A DNA stretch of 64,000 nucleotides from Zingiber officinale (taxonomy: Eukaryota; Streptophyta; Magnoliopsida; Zingiberales; Zingiberaceae): NCBI RefSeq assembly GCF_018446385.1, contig NC_055996.1, positions 14,743,317 through 14,807,316 of the forward strand, written 5' to 3'. The notes below the pieces were generated by a model. That model worked only from the letters and a program-made list of their open reading frames with translations. It was not told the DNA's origin and did no database searches. Numbering within the stretch: the stretch's first letter is position 1; every line of letters starts with the position of its first letter. Below are positions 11,530 to 23,350 of this stretch, piece by piece. A program made the position numbers and the translations under genes.

Positions 11530-12476
11530 ATTCTCTCTACGAGATAAGCAATTCCTACATAATCAATTAACACGATATAGAGATCAAGTGATCGAAACAA
11601 AGTAAGTGAAATCATCCAATGAAATAGAGGCAAAAGTATGAGTTTACATCAAACCAATCCACAACTACTCCCTCATCCTAAAACAAGGAATGTACTCCAT
11701 AGACGTCGGATAAAACCCCGAAGACATAATGTTAAGCATACAATTCTCAAACAAGAAGAGAGAAAGAGAAAAGACGCTTATCCAACGATGACGAGTGATC
11801 TTCGGATCCAATCCTTTGCTTCTAGAGTTGATATGGTGATGAAGGATCGTTGGACGGAGGTGTTGGACGGCGTGGAATGGCACCAAGTCGATTCTCTCTC
11901 TAATGGCTCGCTTCCCGGCTCTCCCTCCTTGAGGAAAAGGGTTAAAACCCTTTTATACGCTAGGGCACGGCTGCAGCGGCACGACCGTGTAAGGATGGCA
12001 CGACCGTGCCCTTTCTTTTCTCTGGCCGCATTGCACAGCCGTGCCAATTGGCACGACCGTGTGAGCTTCGGGCTCGGTTCCTGGGCACGATCGTGCAGGG
12101 TTGCACGCCTGTTCCTTGCTTGGCTTCAGTCATGGGGGACACGGTCGTGCAAGTATGCACGACCATGCTCTGATCTGCCTCTGGGTTGGTCGCATGACCA
12201 TGCAAGGGTTGCACGGCCGTGCACTTCTCCTCTCATATTTGGCCACATGGACGTGTGAGGTTGCACGGTCGTATTCTCTGGCTCGTTCCGATGCGTCGAC
12301 AATCGCTATTTTTGCTCCGAAAGTTGTCTCTGTCAACACAAAATTAAACAAAGAGCAAATATCCGAACAAAAGAGTATATATGATGAGTACATGATAAAA
12401 GAGATGATCATGCAAAGAATATACACGTGTAAAGTAAGTGAATATGCATTAAAACATACATAAATGATCATAATAT
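11530..12476 (-). repeat. LTR fragment of family B with GCACGRYCGTGC dyads
   Basis: On the minus strand a block of about ten GCACGACCGTGC, GCACGATCGTGC and GCACGGCCGTGC dyads (12290-11965) is followed by a TATA box (GTATAAAAGGG, about 11957-11946). This is an LTR promoter layout. The ends are not resolved, and family A may have inserted into it. No coding sequence is seen. Confidence 0.55.
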
Positions 12477-12939
12477 TTACGCACATCACCCAGAACCCTT
12501 CCGAGCGCCTGGACCAATCTTTTATCCAGATCACGGTCAAATAACGATCCATGCGAAGGGGATAAAGTTTTATCCCCCCCCAGGGCGTCCGGAACCCTTC
12601 GGGGGACCCTGAACAGTGCTATAAATATAGCACTGATTTTCACAGTTAGTATAACTCACTTGTAATCCAGTTCTTTCAGTTCTACATTTTCTTTTGTACT
12701 GTCAACGTTGTAAAGAGGCTGCTCTACCCGAAGGAGATCGTCAGATAGTGCGACATACTTTCCTTGAATTAGCAATCCTCTGATTGCAAACCAAGTAATT
12801 CTTTTGTGTCTTTTTTTTCGTCTCTTTCTGTTTTAATTACAAGTGCTATTTATTTAGTTGAAAATCTGAGAAAGGTCGAATTTATTTTTCAGGGTAATTC
12901 ACCCCTCCCCTCTTGCCGGCCTCTACAAAGGGACCAACA
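12477..12939 (+). repeat. LTR 3' fragment (family F), ending in CCAACA
   Basis: Weak dyads (AGGGCGTCC...GGGGACCCT, 12581-12610) precede a TATA box (CTATAAATATAGC, about 12619-12631) and a downstream leader that ends ACAAAGGGACCAACA. This is the 3' part of an LTR in plus orientation. No internal region follows, because the Tat-like element begins within a few bases. Confidence 0.5.
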
Positions 12940-12942
12940 TAA

Positions 12943-13749
12943 TGTTCTCAGTGTCATTAACTTTCATGTGTTAATCAGATTTCAAGTTGTCTAGGTGTAA
13001 ATGTAAGATAGTTTCATATAGAGCTCTAAATATATTCGCATCAAGTTGTCTATCATATAATTTATATACGACCAGCTTAATGACTGGCCGAGATACCTTC
13101 AGTAGAAGACATTCTAAATATCTGGTCGGCTCAATGACTGGTCGAGATATATTCAGCAGGCAAACAACAAACAATATTTTGGCAGCCTGTCATAATTATC
13201 GAGGAATATTCCCTTGAAATCTTCTGTAAAAACTAATTGGTTTTCCACTAATGAGTCGGTTATAACAGTGTTCTCCTTCAACAACTTCAGTAATGGTGCA
13301 GAGCATAAATGACAAAAGAGGTACATCTGTGAGTAGAAAAAAGATTCTTCAGAATTATCATGAAACACTCAGGTTGTACTTTCTTCCATCACTTAACGAA
13401 CTCTAACAAACCGAGTCATGATCGCAGAGGTTATATGAGGTGGTATAAAAAGAAGAATCCTCTTCGCTAGCAAGGTAGGCAAACATAAACATTTGCATCT
13501 GAAGTCTTACTTTTTAGCACTTGCTCTACTGTTCTTCTTCCACTTTCAAGAGAGGAGACTGACTTGAGCGCTGAAGGGCCTAGCAAGGAATTCTCACCCC
13601 AGTCTTAGGTCACTAATACTTTGTTGGCTCATCTGATTGTACATAGGATCGTTGAGGAGTTATTCTTTCAGATCTCGAGAAGCTCATTATTCTTCGACCA
13701 ACCATCCATCGGAGCCAGCGCGTCATCTCATAGCCTTTAGACAGGATCA
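12943..13749 (+). repeat. Tat-like 5' LTR
   Basis: 807 bp, paired with 17683-18487. The two differ by scattered substitutions and small indels, so the insertion is not recent. Both end GACAGGATCA. Confidence 0.75.
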
Positions 13750-14183
13750 AGTTTGGCACTATCCGTGGGAAAGAAGATGAATTTGATACCCATGAGGTAT
13801 TCCATATTTGGAATAAAGATGTCCTTGATCAAAAGCATCGAAACTGGAAGGAATAGAGAAATACTAGGGAGCAAAGGAATCCTAGTCCATAATAAAAGGA
13901 AACCTAGCCTAAAGGTGGACCACTTACTGAGTGTTCTGAAGTTTGAGAAACAAGAAATGCAAAAGAAGGAAGATCATTGGGAGGAATAGAGCAAAGAAGA
14001 GGGGAAGCAATATGTGAAAAGTCAGTGTGGTCTAGGGTTTTATAGGAAGCAGTTCATGCACCATCGTTAGATTGAAATGGCGCATATAAGGAGGATCGTT
14101 AATTTGCAAAGTTAAACGAGCATGCCATTGTACTTCACGAGGAGAGGGATGTCAGCAGGCGTCGCGAAGAATTACGTGGCATG

Positions 14184-14841
14184 TGTAGGATCGAAAAGAA
14201 TTTAGATATCTCCACAATAACATGATATTGTCCACTTTGGGCCTAAGCCCTCATGGTTTTGCTCTTGGGCTCTACCCAAAAGGCCTCATGCCAATGGAGA
14301 TATTTTTCTCTTATAAACCCATGATCTTTCCCATGTGTTTCCAATATGTGTTTGCAACCTTGCAACCGCAACAATCCCCCCTCAAACAAAGGACCATAGG
14401 CATCCCACGTCTGATCCTCGACCCACCAGGTCTTCCTGCCCCTCGGTCCACCCGACCTACTAGGACTTCCTTGCCTAGTCGCAACTAGGACTTCCTGCCT
14501 GGTGTCTGGTCCTCTTGATCCGAACATAGGAGCCCCCACTTTCTTTGTTCGAGGTCAATATTGTACCCACATGGCTCAATCAGACCATAGCTCTTGTGCA
14601 CAGTCGGCGGTTAAACCTTCTGGCAGTTCGGGCTCTGATACTAATTGTAGGATCGAAAAGAATTTAGATATCTCCACAATAACATGATATTGTCCACTTT
14701 GGGCCTAAGCCCTCATGGTTTTGCTCTTGGGCTATACTCAAAAGGCCTCATGCCAATGGAGATATTTTTCTCTTATAAACCCATGATCTTTCCCATATGT
14801 TTCCAATATGGGACTATGTTTACAACCTTGCAACCGCAACA
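14184..14841 (-). mobile_element. TRIM (miniature LTR element), minus strand
   Basis: LTR copies of about 190 bp (14184-14373 and 14646-14841, TGTAGG...CAACA on the plus strand) flank a 272-bp interior. On the minus strand a primer site TAGTATCAGAGCC follows the 5' LTR, and a polypurine tract GAGGGGGGAT precedes the 3' LTR. The flanking 5-mers GCATG and ACATG are a target duplication with one mismatch. No protein is encoded. The element sits inside the Tat-like element and is therefore younger than it. Confidence 0.85.
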
Positions 14842-15227
14842 ACATGCACCCATGGATAAGACTTTATAAGGGATGTGATAGGCGAAGCATTGGGTATCCA
14901 AAATCACCTTTTCGTACATCCTTGGTACTAGAATTAGCAAAGCATAAACCATTTTCGAATAAATTACTAAGTGTGTGAGGCACGAACAAAAACACGAACT
15001 GTAAGAGGGCTTTAAGGAAAAACAAGCGAGCAAGAATAAGAACTAGAATTTGGCCAGTTTTGAACTTCATTAATATGTGATAAGATTAACCTACAGAAAT
15101 ACATTTAATTATCCCTCCAAATTCTCTTACACTCATGATTATTAAAGATATAAAAGTTGCTAAGATGGTTGAACTTCCCTTTTAGTGCTCGCCACTAGCA
15201 CGACATTTAGAGCATAGATGCTATGTC

Positions 15228-15844
15228 TGTTGGGATCTAACGCGCTAAACACGTAGAAAGCGCAGTGAAAAATAAACTAGATCCTCTCCAGAAGATTCGT
15301 GCGAAGGAGAAAAACACTTATACTAATTTAATGAGATTTATACCTTTGTTGTGTGCCCTTCGGAATGCCGACAGTAACTTTTCTTTGGATGCAGATCTCA
15401 GCACAATCAAGTATTCACACCTCTATGGTATCCACACGAATACATTCCATTATCTCAAGAACTCACGATTTGGAGAAGAACCACCACTATAGTGCTAGGC
15501 ACACATGGAGGTTCAGCCGATCATGAAGAAGAAGGAGAAAGAAGAAGAAGAAGCTCAAGAGTCACACCTTTTTATCTCTAATGAAAAATCTAATCAAAAA
15601 CCCTATTTATATTCATCCAATGAATACCAAGGGTTTTTTGTTTCTTTGAATTCCTCTTAATGGGTTGCATTATTATATTGGATTAACCATTAATTCAATA
15701 ACCCAATGAGTTTAACTCATTAATCCAATGCGTCTAATTCGAATTAGACTCAATTCAATGAGTGAATTCATTTGAGTCTAACTCAATGAGTAACCCAAAA
15801 AGTCTAATCATCTCATAATTAACTCTTAGGGATAAATACTAACA
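15228..15844. repeat. Solo LTR inside the Tat-like element
   Basis: A 617-bp sequence with TGTTGGGATC...ACTAACA ends, flanked by ATGTC and CTGTC (4 of 5 match). No second copy or interior is present, so it is probably a solo LTR left by recombination. It splits the end of the antisense reading frame. Confidence 0.65.
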
Positions 15845-16253
15845 CTGTCTGTCTTGTCTTTTCTCATTCTTTTTCAATTATAGCATGAGCTTATTTCAAT
15901 TCCTCCTTAGTTAATTGTAAGTTTTGTTGTTGTTGCACAATCACCTCATCCTTGGCCTTCACCTCTTCAAACGCAAGGGCCATGGAATAGGCATGTTTAT
16001 CCTTCAATAAAAGCATAGCCTGGTGCTAACTTTCAAAGTTTGCATAGGTTTTCTCCTTTAAAGCTATCTCGGCACAGGCCTGAGACTTTGCGGAGAGCAA
16101 AAGTTCTTCTATGTCCTTCCCCAATGTACACTGTAAATCTTTAGTCTCTAGCGCTTCTTCCAGGGCCATCTCTTTTTAAGCAAGCAGTAGATGCAGTTGG
16201 TCCACTTGTTGACAAAGCTGTTGGAGTGCATCAGCTACAAAGTTAGAGGCCAT
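15845..16253 (-). pseudogene. Antisense coiled-coil ORF of the Tat-like element
   Basis: On the minus strand a frame from ATG 16253-16251 (MASNFVADALQQLCQQVDQL) to the solo LTR border at 15845 is open apart from in-frame stops after about residue 25, near residue 75, and twice near the end. It is rich in Glu, Lys, Gln, Leu and Ala, with heptad-like spacing (EEALETKDLQ, EEVKAKDEVIVQQQQ), which suggests one long coiled coil. It runs opposite to the element. Antisense extra ORFs are known in Tat-lineage elements, with unknown role. I found no other domain. Confidence 0.6.
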
Positions 16254-16838
16254 TTGTAACGGAGAATTTTGGTTAAGGAAAGTCGAAGGAAATATATAGT
16301 GGTTAACGTTATGCTCTCCTTTTTAAAAAGAGGAATTTGGATGTTAATAGCATTTGATCTTCTGGGAAGTTAAAACATCTTTCTCTCAGGATTAGGGGGT
16401 CAACAAAAAATAAATGGTCTTAGAAAAGAAGCAGCATTTATAATCACAGAGGAGTAAACGAGAGCAGAACTTGAGTCCAGTCAGTCAGTTGCACCTCCTT
16501 CAACTAGACTTGAAGGGGAGGCTAGTGATATGAGTTATGATGAGTGGGTTCAGGATATGATGTGGATATCAAAGTCAAGATAAGGTGGTGGTCAAAGTGG
16601 AGATAGAGTGGTATTTGTTATTTGGTTCTATTAATCGCCTGGCCTCAGAGTCCTTAAATCTTGTCTGCGTAACTCCAAAGCAGAACACTCGTATAGGGTC
16701 GATCGGTCGCAAGCTTGGTAGAATATAAGAACTCTAAGGTTTTATGATGAAAATGAGAAATATGGCGCTTGGGCAATTAATGGTCAGTCGGATTAGAAGA
16801 GTTCGACCAGACGAAAGGTTGTTCAGGCTTTATGTATT

Positions 16839-17675
16839 CTTAACATGCGATCGGTCGGGCGAAGGCCGATCGGACGTAAGACTCTCTATGTGTGCTCAAC
16901 TGGGCAAAGCTCGGGCGAGCATAAAGGCAGTTAGCTTTATATATAACTCTTAACATACGATTGGTCGGGTGAAGGCCAATCGAACGAAAGGCTCTCTATG
17001 TGTGCTCAACCGAGCAAGCCCGGGTGAGCATAAAGACACTTAGCCTTATATATAACTCTTAGCATACGATTAGTTGAGTGAAGGCCGATTAAACGTAAAA
17101 CTCTCTATGTGCGCTCGACCGGGAAAAGCCCCAGCAAGCATAAAGGCACTTACTTAGCCTTATGTATAACTCTTAACATACGATCGGTCGGGCAAAGACC
17201 GATCGAACGTAAGGCTCTCTATGTGCACTCGACTGGGCAAAGCCCCAACGAGCATAAAGACACTTAGCATTATATATAACTCTTAACATACGATTGACCG
17301 GGCGAAGGCAGATCGAACGTAAGGCTCTCTATGTGTGCTCGACTAGGCAAAGCCCAGACGAGCATAAATGCACTTAGCCTTATATATAACTCTTAACATA
17401 CAATCGGTCGGGCGAAGACCGATTGAACGTAAGGCTCTCTATGTGCACTCGACAAAGCAAAGCCCCGACGAGAATAAAGGCACTTAGCCTTATATATAAT
17501 TCTGAACATATGATTGGCCGGGCGAAGGCCGATCGAACGTAAGGCTCTCTTTGTACGCTCGACCGAACAAAGCTCGAGCGAGCATAAAAGCACTTAGCCT
17601 TATATAAAACTTTTAACACAAGATCAGTTGGGCGAAGGCCGATCGAACATAAAATTCTCCATGTGTGCCCAACTA
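16839..17675. repeat. 109-bp tandem array, about 8 units, two hairpins per unit
   Basis: Units begin CTTAACATACG. Each contains a first inverted repeat (CGATCGG...CCGATCG) and a second (GCTCGACCGGGC-AAA-GCCCGGGCGAGC in the best version). They end in a TATATATAACT stretch. The array lies just before the 3' LTR of the Tat-like element, the position where Tat elements are known to grow satellite-like repeats. Confidence 0.85.
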
Positions 17676-17682
17676 AGATTAA

Positions 17683-18487
17683 TGTTCTTAGTGTCAGTAA
17701 TTTTCATATGTTAATCGGATTTCAAGTTGTCCATGTGTAAATGCAAGATAGTTTCATATGAAGCTCTAAGTATATTTGTAACAGGTTGTCTATCATATAA
17801 CTTATATATGACTAGCTTAATGACTGGCCAAGATACCTTCAGTAGAAGACATTCTAAATATCTGGTCGCGGCTCAATGACTGATCGAGATACATTTAGCA
17901 GGCAAACAGCAGACAACATTTTGACAACCTGTCATAATTGTCGGAGAATATTCCCTTGAAATATCCTGTGAAAATTAATTGGTTTCCCACTCAGTTATAA
18001 CAGCAGTCTCCTTCGACAACTTTAGTAATGGTGCGGAGCATAAACGACAAAAGAGGTACATCTGTAGGTAGAAAAAAGATTCTTCGGAACTATCATGAAA
18101 CACTCAGATTGTACTTTCTTTCATCACTTAATAAACTCTAATAAACTGGGGACCACCTCACGATCACAGAGGTTTTATGAGGTGGTATAAAAAGAGAAAT
18201 CCTCTCTGCTGGTGAGGTAGGCAAACGCAAACATTTGCATATGAAGTCCTACTTTCTGGCACTTGCTCTACTGTTCTTCTTCCACTTTCAAGAGAGGAGA
18301 CTGACTTAAGCATCAGAAGGCCTAATCAGGGATTCCTATACCGGTCTTAGGTCACTAACGCTTTGTTAACTCGTCTGATTGTGAGCAGGATGATTGAGGA
18401 GCTCTTTTAAATTTCAAAAAGCTCATTATTCTTCGACCACCATCCATCAGACTCAGCGCACCATCTCATAACCTTTAGACAGGATCA
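17683..18487 (+). repeat. Tat-like 3' LTR
   Basis: 805 bp, the partner of 12943-13749. It is followed by the right end of an old MITE-like sequence (to about 18612, ending CATCCCTAAT). Confidence 0.75.
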
Positions 18488-19410
18488 ATATGTATAGAAA
18501 ATATTCGATCATTTAATAAATATAAATATATCTATTGGATATCATATACCCGATCGATAAAAAAAAATTGAAGAATATCGAATCGGACTCAAATTTGACC
18601 ATTGCCATCCCTAATAAGTTGAAAGATATAATATTTTTTAAAAAAAAATAAAGAAGAATTTTAATGGTACGCTTCTTATATTATCGTAGAAACAAAAAAA
18701 AACAATGCTCCGAATTTTTTTTAAATATATATTTTTTAGAATAAATTTAATTAAAATTTTTTATTTATTTTATTAGTCCCTCGTGCTCTTTTAATCATTT
18801 ATATCGTCTAATTGACTCTTAATTTAATTTAATAAATGAATTTATTTTTGTGAAGCTGCGCGATGACTGCGTGTCGACCAGTCAACGTTTTGAATTGTTT
18901 GGAGTTTTAATTTAATAAAATTTATCCGCTCTGAGGCTAGAAGCCACTAGCAGGTGGTGGAATCCGTCGCCGAATTTTATACGATCGGTCCTATAATTAT
19001 TTATATAGAAAGATAAATTAAAAAATTATAATTCATCAATATAAAAGAGAATTTTTTTTTCCTCGACGAAGTCAGAAGCAACTAAATAGGTAGGCATGTG
19101 GATTATTATCTAAATATTTACGAATTCTGAGCGATAATGTGTTTATAAAAATTTTTCTTTAAAAAGAACGTAATTAAAAAATATTAGAGCTGAGCTAAAT
19201 TGATCATCAGATTAACTGAGCAATTAAGTAACTCTCTCATCTCATGCCTCCAGTTCCGAAGGCATCATCCAAAATATGCACGTCACATCAATTCGTCTTA
19301 TTTTTCAAAATGCCCCTCAAAGTTCTAAAATCACTCAACAACTTCCCAGAATTTGCCATTCTTTTCATTTTCGATTTTTAATGACTAAATTATTATGTTA
19401 TAATGTTAAA

Positions 19411-19590
19411 AATAGAGATCCAGTAGCTTTCTTAGTATGAGTCTAGTGGATATAGAGAGAGGTACATATAGATATATAGATATCAAGTATATGGTGGGAT
19501 AAATTTTAGATCGTCAGTTCTAGAGAATCGATTCCTGATCATTACGTCAGAGATATCATGCGTTCACTATATGTGTTACGCGCTCTGGGG
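19411..19590 (-). mobile_element. tRNA-derived SINE, copy 2
   Basis: Same family and orientation as 1355-1549 and 31599-31791, with CGTCAGTTCTAGAGAATCGATTC and ATGTGTTACGC in matching places, but more decayed. Unit 1 is uninterrupted at the matching place (about 3670-3690), so this copy landed after the PADRE duplication. Confidence 0.65.
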
Positions 19591-19765
19591 TTGGCACAAT
19601 CAACATCCACTTGGGATTTCCTATCTAAAATTTAGAATTTAGAATAGAAAAAAATATTTTATTAAATTTAGTATTTATTTTTACTATACAATATATCATT
19701 ATTCATTCAATAAATTTAAAAAGTATTATTTATAAAATCTAAATTTAAGAATTAGATAGGATACC

Positions 19766-20258
19766 TAGAGGTGTAATTGAGCCGAGCTGAGCCGAATTTT
19801 TGGATGTTTGAGTTTGAGTCGTTTATAATCGAGCCGAGTTCGAGCTTTATTTAACGAATATATTTATGGCCCACGAACTTATTCGAGCTTTTATCGAACC
19901 TAAACGAGCTTAATAAATATAAATTATAAATTTAAATATTCATTAAAAACTAAATTATATATTTTTAAAAAATTATAATATTCTTGCTAAAATTTATAAT
20001 TTTATTCTAATAAATAAATTTAATATATTTATCTATATTTTTCATAAGTAGAGTGTAAAATCTATAAATTCAATATTAAAACTATTTTTTTTATTTAAAA
20101 ATTGATTTATGAGCTTAACGAACATGTTCATGAGCTAACGAGCCGAATATTATGAAGCTTGAGCTTAGTTTATTTATCTTAACGAGATTCATTAAACGAG
20201 CTTTTATCGAATTAAGCTTCGAATAGCTCATGAGCGGCTTGGCTCATTTACACCCCTA
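19766..20258. mobile_element. hAT-type MITE (GAGCCGAGC family) with perfect 8-bp duplication
   Basis: 493 bp, starting TAGAGGTGTAATTGAGCC and ending GGCTCATTTACACCCCTA. The imperfect inverted ends fit the hAT YAGNG rule. AGGATACC occurs on both sides (19758-19765 and 20259-20266). Inside are repeated GAGCCGAG and CGAGCTT motifs, as in the element at 26353-26942. Confidence 0.9.
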
Positions 20259-21288
20259 AGGATACCTTATCTTAAAAGATTTTTTTATAAAATATAAAAT
20301 TTAAAATTTAAAATTTAAAATAAAATTTATATTTAATAAAAATGATGAATTCAATTAATCTCATTAACTAGTCCCGAGAGTGATCGGCCTAGTCCCACTG
20401 ATTTTTTTCATCGGTCAACAGGATAAATCGAGAAGCGCGCACGGCGTGCAGCGCAGAAACCAGCATCATTTTTGTTACGCGCCCCATTTAGAGAAAAAAA
20501 ATCCTTGTAAATATATCATAGTTGGAGATCGTGCTATAGCTAGGGGAATCGTGGGTAGCTAAATAATAACCTAGATATTTTACCATGCATGGTACCATAA
20601 TCCCGGGACGTAAAAAATCACCAATTAATTAATGTTTTCAAGTAATTAATTATAGTGTTATCAGAATAGTTAGAACTTAGAACAGTTTGGGCAAGAATAT
20701 TTTTTCTCTTAGGAATGTATGAGTTACAGATCAGAAGATCAATATTAATATAGGATTATTATTTTTCCATAATACTATTTTATCAGTCGTCAATTATATA
20801 TTTATGTTGTTTTCCAATACATTTTGAAATTAATTTTAAACGGATATAAAATATTGACACTCCAATATAGGGAAGGTATATTCGGAGACTCAAAATTCCA
20901 TGTGACAATATCTTACGTTTTAATCATCGTACTATTCCGATGGGACATAATACTTCAATCATAGTAATAAAAGATGACTATATTCGTCTTTAATACTTCT
21001 ATCAATCTATCTCAGAACTAATATAGAAGAGATAAATTATATATAATTATTAGTTTTTGAAATAATGACTGATATAGAAGAGATAAATTATATATAACTA
21101 TTAGTTTTTGAAATAGTGAGGAATAAATAATACTTCAATCTGATGTCAATCATCCACATACTGATGTTGTTTTTTAAACCATAGGGTTATTTCGTCATCT
21201 TCAAACTTTAAAAGGCATTTTGCAAACGACGACCTACAGGGGTGGAATGAAACTTTGCCATATCCAGTGAGAGTCCCTCAGAATCTAT

Positions 21289-21360
21289 CGTCATTGATGA
21301 CCCAACTCCAACAATGACGACTTCATCCACCTCATCCTTCTCTTCTCCTTCGTCTATAAA
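21289..21360 (+). promoter_or_regulatory. PADRE-2 core promoter: CGTCA, TGACG and TATA box
   Basis: CGTCA at 21289-21293, TGACG at 21315-21319 and TCTATAAA at 21353-21360 keep the order seen before copy 1. The TATA box is about 45 bases from the ATG, which implies a very short 5' leader. Confidence 0.55.
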
Positions 21361-21401
21361 TGTTAATCCCAATCTCGAATCTCCTCCATTTCAACTGACT
21401 C

Positions 21402-22019
21402 ATGGGCTCCTGCTTCTCCTCCTCCTCCGCGGACGGAGGTTCCGAGCCCCATCGATATTCTCTGACGGCTAAAGTCGTCACAGCCGACGGCTCCTTGCTG
21501 GAGTACCCCGCCGAGACCAAGGTCCGCGACGCCCTATCCGTCCAACGCATATCGAATTCCTTCATCTGCAGCTCCGACGAGCTCTACTGCAACGCCAAAA
21601 TCCCAGCTTTGGCCGCCGCCGACCCGCTCCGGCCGGGCCATCTCTACTTCCTCCTCCCGCTTTCCAAGCTCGAGTACCCGCTCTCTGGTTCTGACATGGC
21701 GGCGTTCGCGGTGCGGGCGAGCGTGGCGCTCTCGGCGTATGCTTCCGGCTCCGGCGAACGGCGCCGCAAGGTCGCTCGGAGGGTGATGCCGGTGGCGGCG
21801 GAATTAGCAGGGCAGCGAGCCGCGCTTAATGAAGCCGTGAACGAGAAGGAATTTGGATTTTATACTGATTTCGATAGCGGCGACGAGCGTTATTACGGCT
21901 CGAATTCGCCTTATGAGAAGCAGGAGAAGAAGATGCCGGCGACGAAGCAGAGTAAGTTCAGGCAACGGCGGTTGAATTACAGGGAGAGGCTGAGCACGAT
22001 CGAAGAGATTGTGGAATGA
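21402..22019 (+). CDS. PADRE (DUF4228) domain protein, copy 2, intact
   Basis: A single-exon frame of 205 residues. The start MGSCFSSSS has Gly2 and Ser6 as in N-myristoylation sites, and Cys4 could be palmitoylated, which would place the protein at a membrane (inference). Residues about 18-115 form the PADRE core, with LEYPAETKVRDALS, SFICSSDELYCNAKIPAL, LRPGHLYFLLPLSKLEYPLS and AVRASVALSAYASGSGE. A low-complexity charged linker follows (GDERYYGSNSPYEKQEKK). The tail YRERLSTIEEIVE matches the conserved C-terminal motif of the family. PADRE proteins are plant-specific and respond to pathogens and abiotic stress; no enzymatic function is known. It lies between copies 1 and 3 and shares their promoter. 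The start is supported by the context CTCATGGGC and by identical placement in all three copies. Confidence 0.93.
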   Translation: MGSCFSSSSADGGSEPHRYSLTAKVVTADGSLLEYPAETKVRDALSVQRISNSFICSSDELYCNAKIPALAAADPLRPGHLYFLLPLSKLEYPLSGSDMAAFAVRASVALSAYASGSGERRRKVARRVMPVAAELAGQRAALNEAVNEKEFGFYTDFDSGDERYYGSNSPYEKQEKKMPATKQSKFRQRRLNYRERLSTIEEIVE

Positions 22020-23110
22020 ACAGAGGAAGAGCAGATCCTGTAAAGCTTTATTTCTGATTTTTCTTTTTTTAAAAAAAAATATTTTTGTTTGTCTTTTATA
22101 AAATCCTTAAAAATAGTAGATCATATATCAAATGTTTTCCAACATGTGATGTGATAAAGACCAAAACGAAATATTAATGAAATATTTTGGCATGAAAGGC
22201 TTGAGTTTGTATAATGTAAAATCATAGATTAAAGTCTATAAGATATTTAAACATTAATTTTATTAAATCTCACTATGTTATGATTATGTTAAAAAATATA
22301 TATAATACTTTTGAAATTTTACATAGATCCGAGTTTAACCCATACCACAACTAGAATAATAGATATTAATATTATATTAATATAAACATGTAAATAATTG
22401 ACCAATAAAAAAAATACTAATAAGAGCTTTAATGATCTTAAACACTAGCTCAAGAAGTTATATAATTTTTTTAACAAAATAATAGAAAAATATAGAGTAT
22501 GATAATCTGCTTCTACCGGAGATCATCAAATGATGAACTGTACGCTGTCTTCCATGGATGAAGTCGTCGAGTATCGAGGAAGGGCTGAGGAAGGGCTAAC
22601 GGGCTAGATTATTGTATGTGAAGTGAGAGAGAGAGTTAGAATGGAGGTTAGGGGTACTCTGACTCAGCTACTCTGATGTTCAAATTTATCTTTAAGAAGA
22701 GATAGGAAAAAAGAACAAAAATTAAAAGGAATATGTTAATAGTATTTGAACAACTATGTTCTTGTATCTTTGTCCGTGATAGCGGACTCCTTTTATATAT
22801 CACAAAAGAAATGATACATGTATATTTCCTTATTAATGGGATGTCATGTCTTAGCACAAAAAGTGTCATCATATCAAAAAGGTCATATTGTCTACATTTA
22901 GTATAGTAGTAGATCACGTGAGATCACGCTATATCAATTATACTACTCAATTTATTCTGACAGCTCAAGTATTGCACCAACCCATATGCTACGCTAGTCC
23001 ACGTGCTACGTCAGTCCACGTGCTATGCTATTGAAATAGTTGAGCCAAAGGACTTGGCATGTTAAGTGGAAGCGCGTTGGATCGAAGGGGCTGGGCGAGA
23101 ATAAGTACGA

Positions 23111-23350
23111 TGTCTGATTGGCGGGGCCAAGCAAGGAGTAACAAGAGCATCCAATAGGCAGGGTCGAGCGGGAGGATGATCAAGAACGTCTAATCGACAG
23201 AGCAAGCAGGGGGTGAGCAGGAATGTTTGATTGGCCGGGCAGAGTAGGGAGGAACAGGAGCATCCGATCGGCGGGGTTGAGCAGAGAATAGCAAGAGCAT
23301 TCGATCAATGGGACCGAGCGAGGAGGAATAAAATGTCTGATTGGTGAAAC
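23111..23350. repeat. 38-bp minisatellite, about 7 units
   Basis: Units of the form GTCTGATTGGCGGGGCCAAGC plus an AAGAGCA-type tail repeat with 35-39 bp spacing and 20-30 percent divergence by eye. It is probably part of an old LTR. Confidence 0.7.

Larger units (their letters stand above)
12943..18487 (+). mobile_element. Non-autonomous Tat-like Gypsy element with nested insertions
   Basis: Two direct repeats of 807 and 805 bp (12943-13749 and 17683-18487) act as LTRs. Each has a TATA box in a GGTGGTATAAAAAG context (13440, 18180). A primer-site-like sequence TTTGGCACTATCCGTGGG follows the 5' LTR, close to the site used by many Tat elements. The interior has no pol. It holds only a short open frame after the primer site (ATG about 13777 to 13989), a nested TRIM, a nested solo LTR, an antisense coiled-coil frame and a 109-bp tandem array before the 3' LTR. 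Known Tat elements often carry an extra antisense ORF and tandem repeats in the 3' UTR, which supports the assignment. Target duplications are not clear. Confidence 0.65.
18690..21288 (+). repeat. Duplicated upstream block of PADRE unit 2, with SINE and hAT MITE
   Basis: It shares CAATGCTCCGAATTTTTT, GTCCCTCGTGCTCT, GTCAACGTTTTGAATTG and ATTTGCCATTCTT with the block before copy 1. Relative to unit 1 it has gained a SINE (19411-19590) and a hAT MITE (19766-20258). No gene is seen in the block. Confidence 0.75.

Noticed and set aside
17380..17619. Frames of 66-79 codons on the minus strand of the 109-bp array
   Set aside because: Repeats in frame by chance; units differ in length and the frame is not kept over the array.
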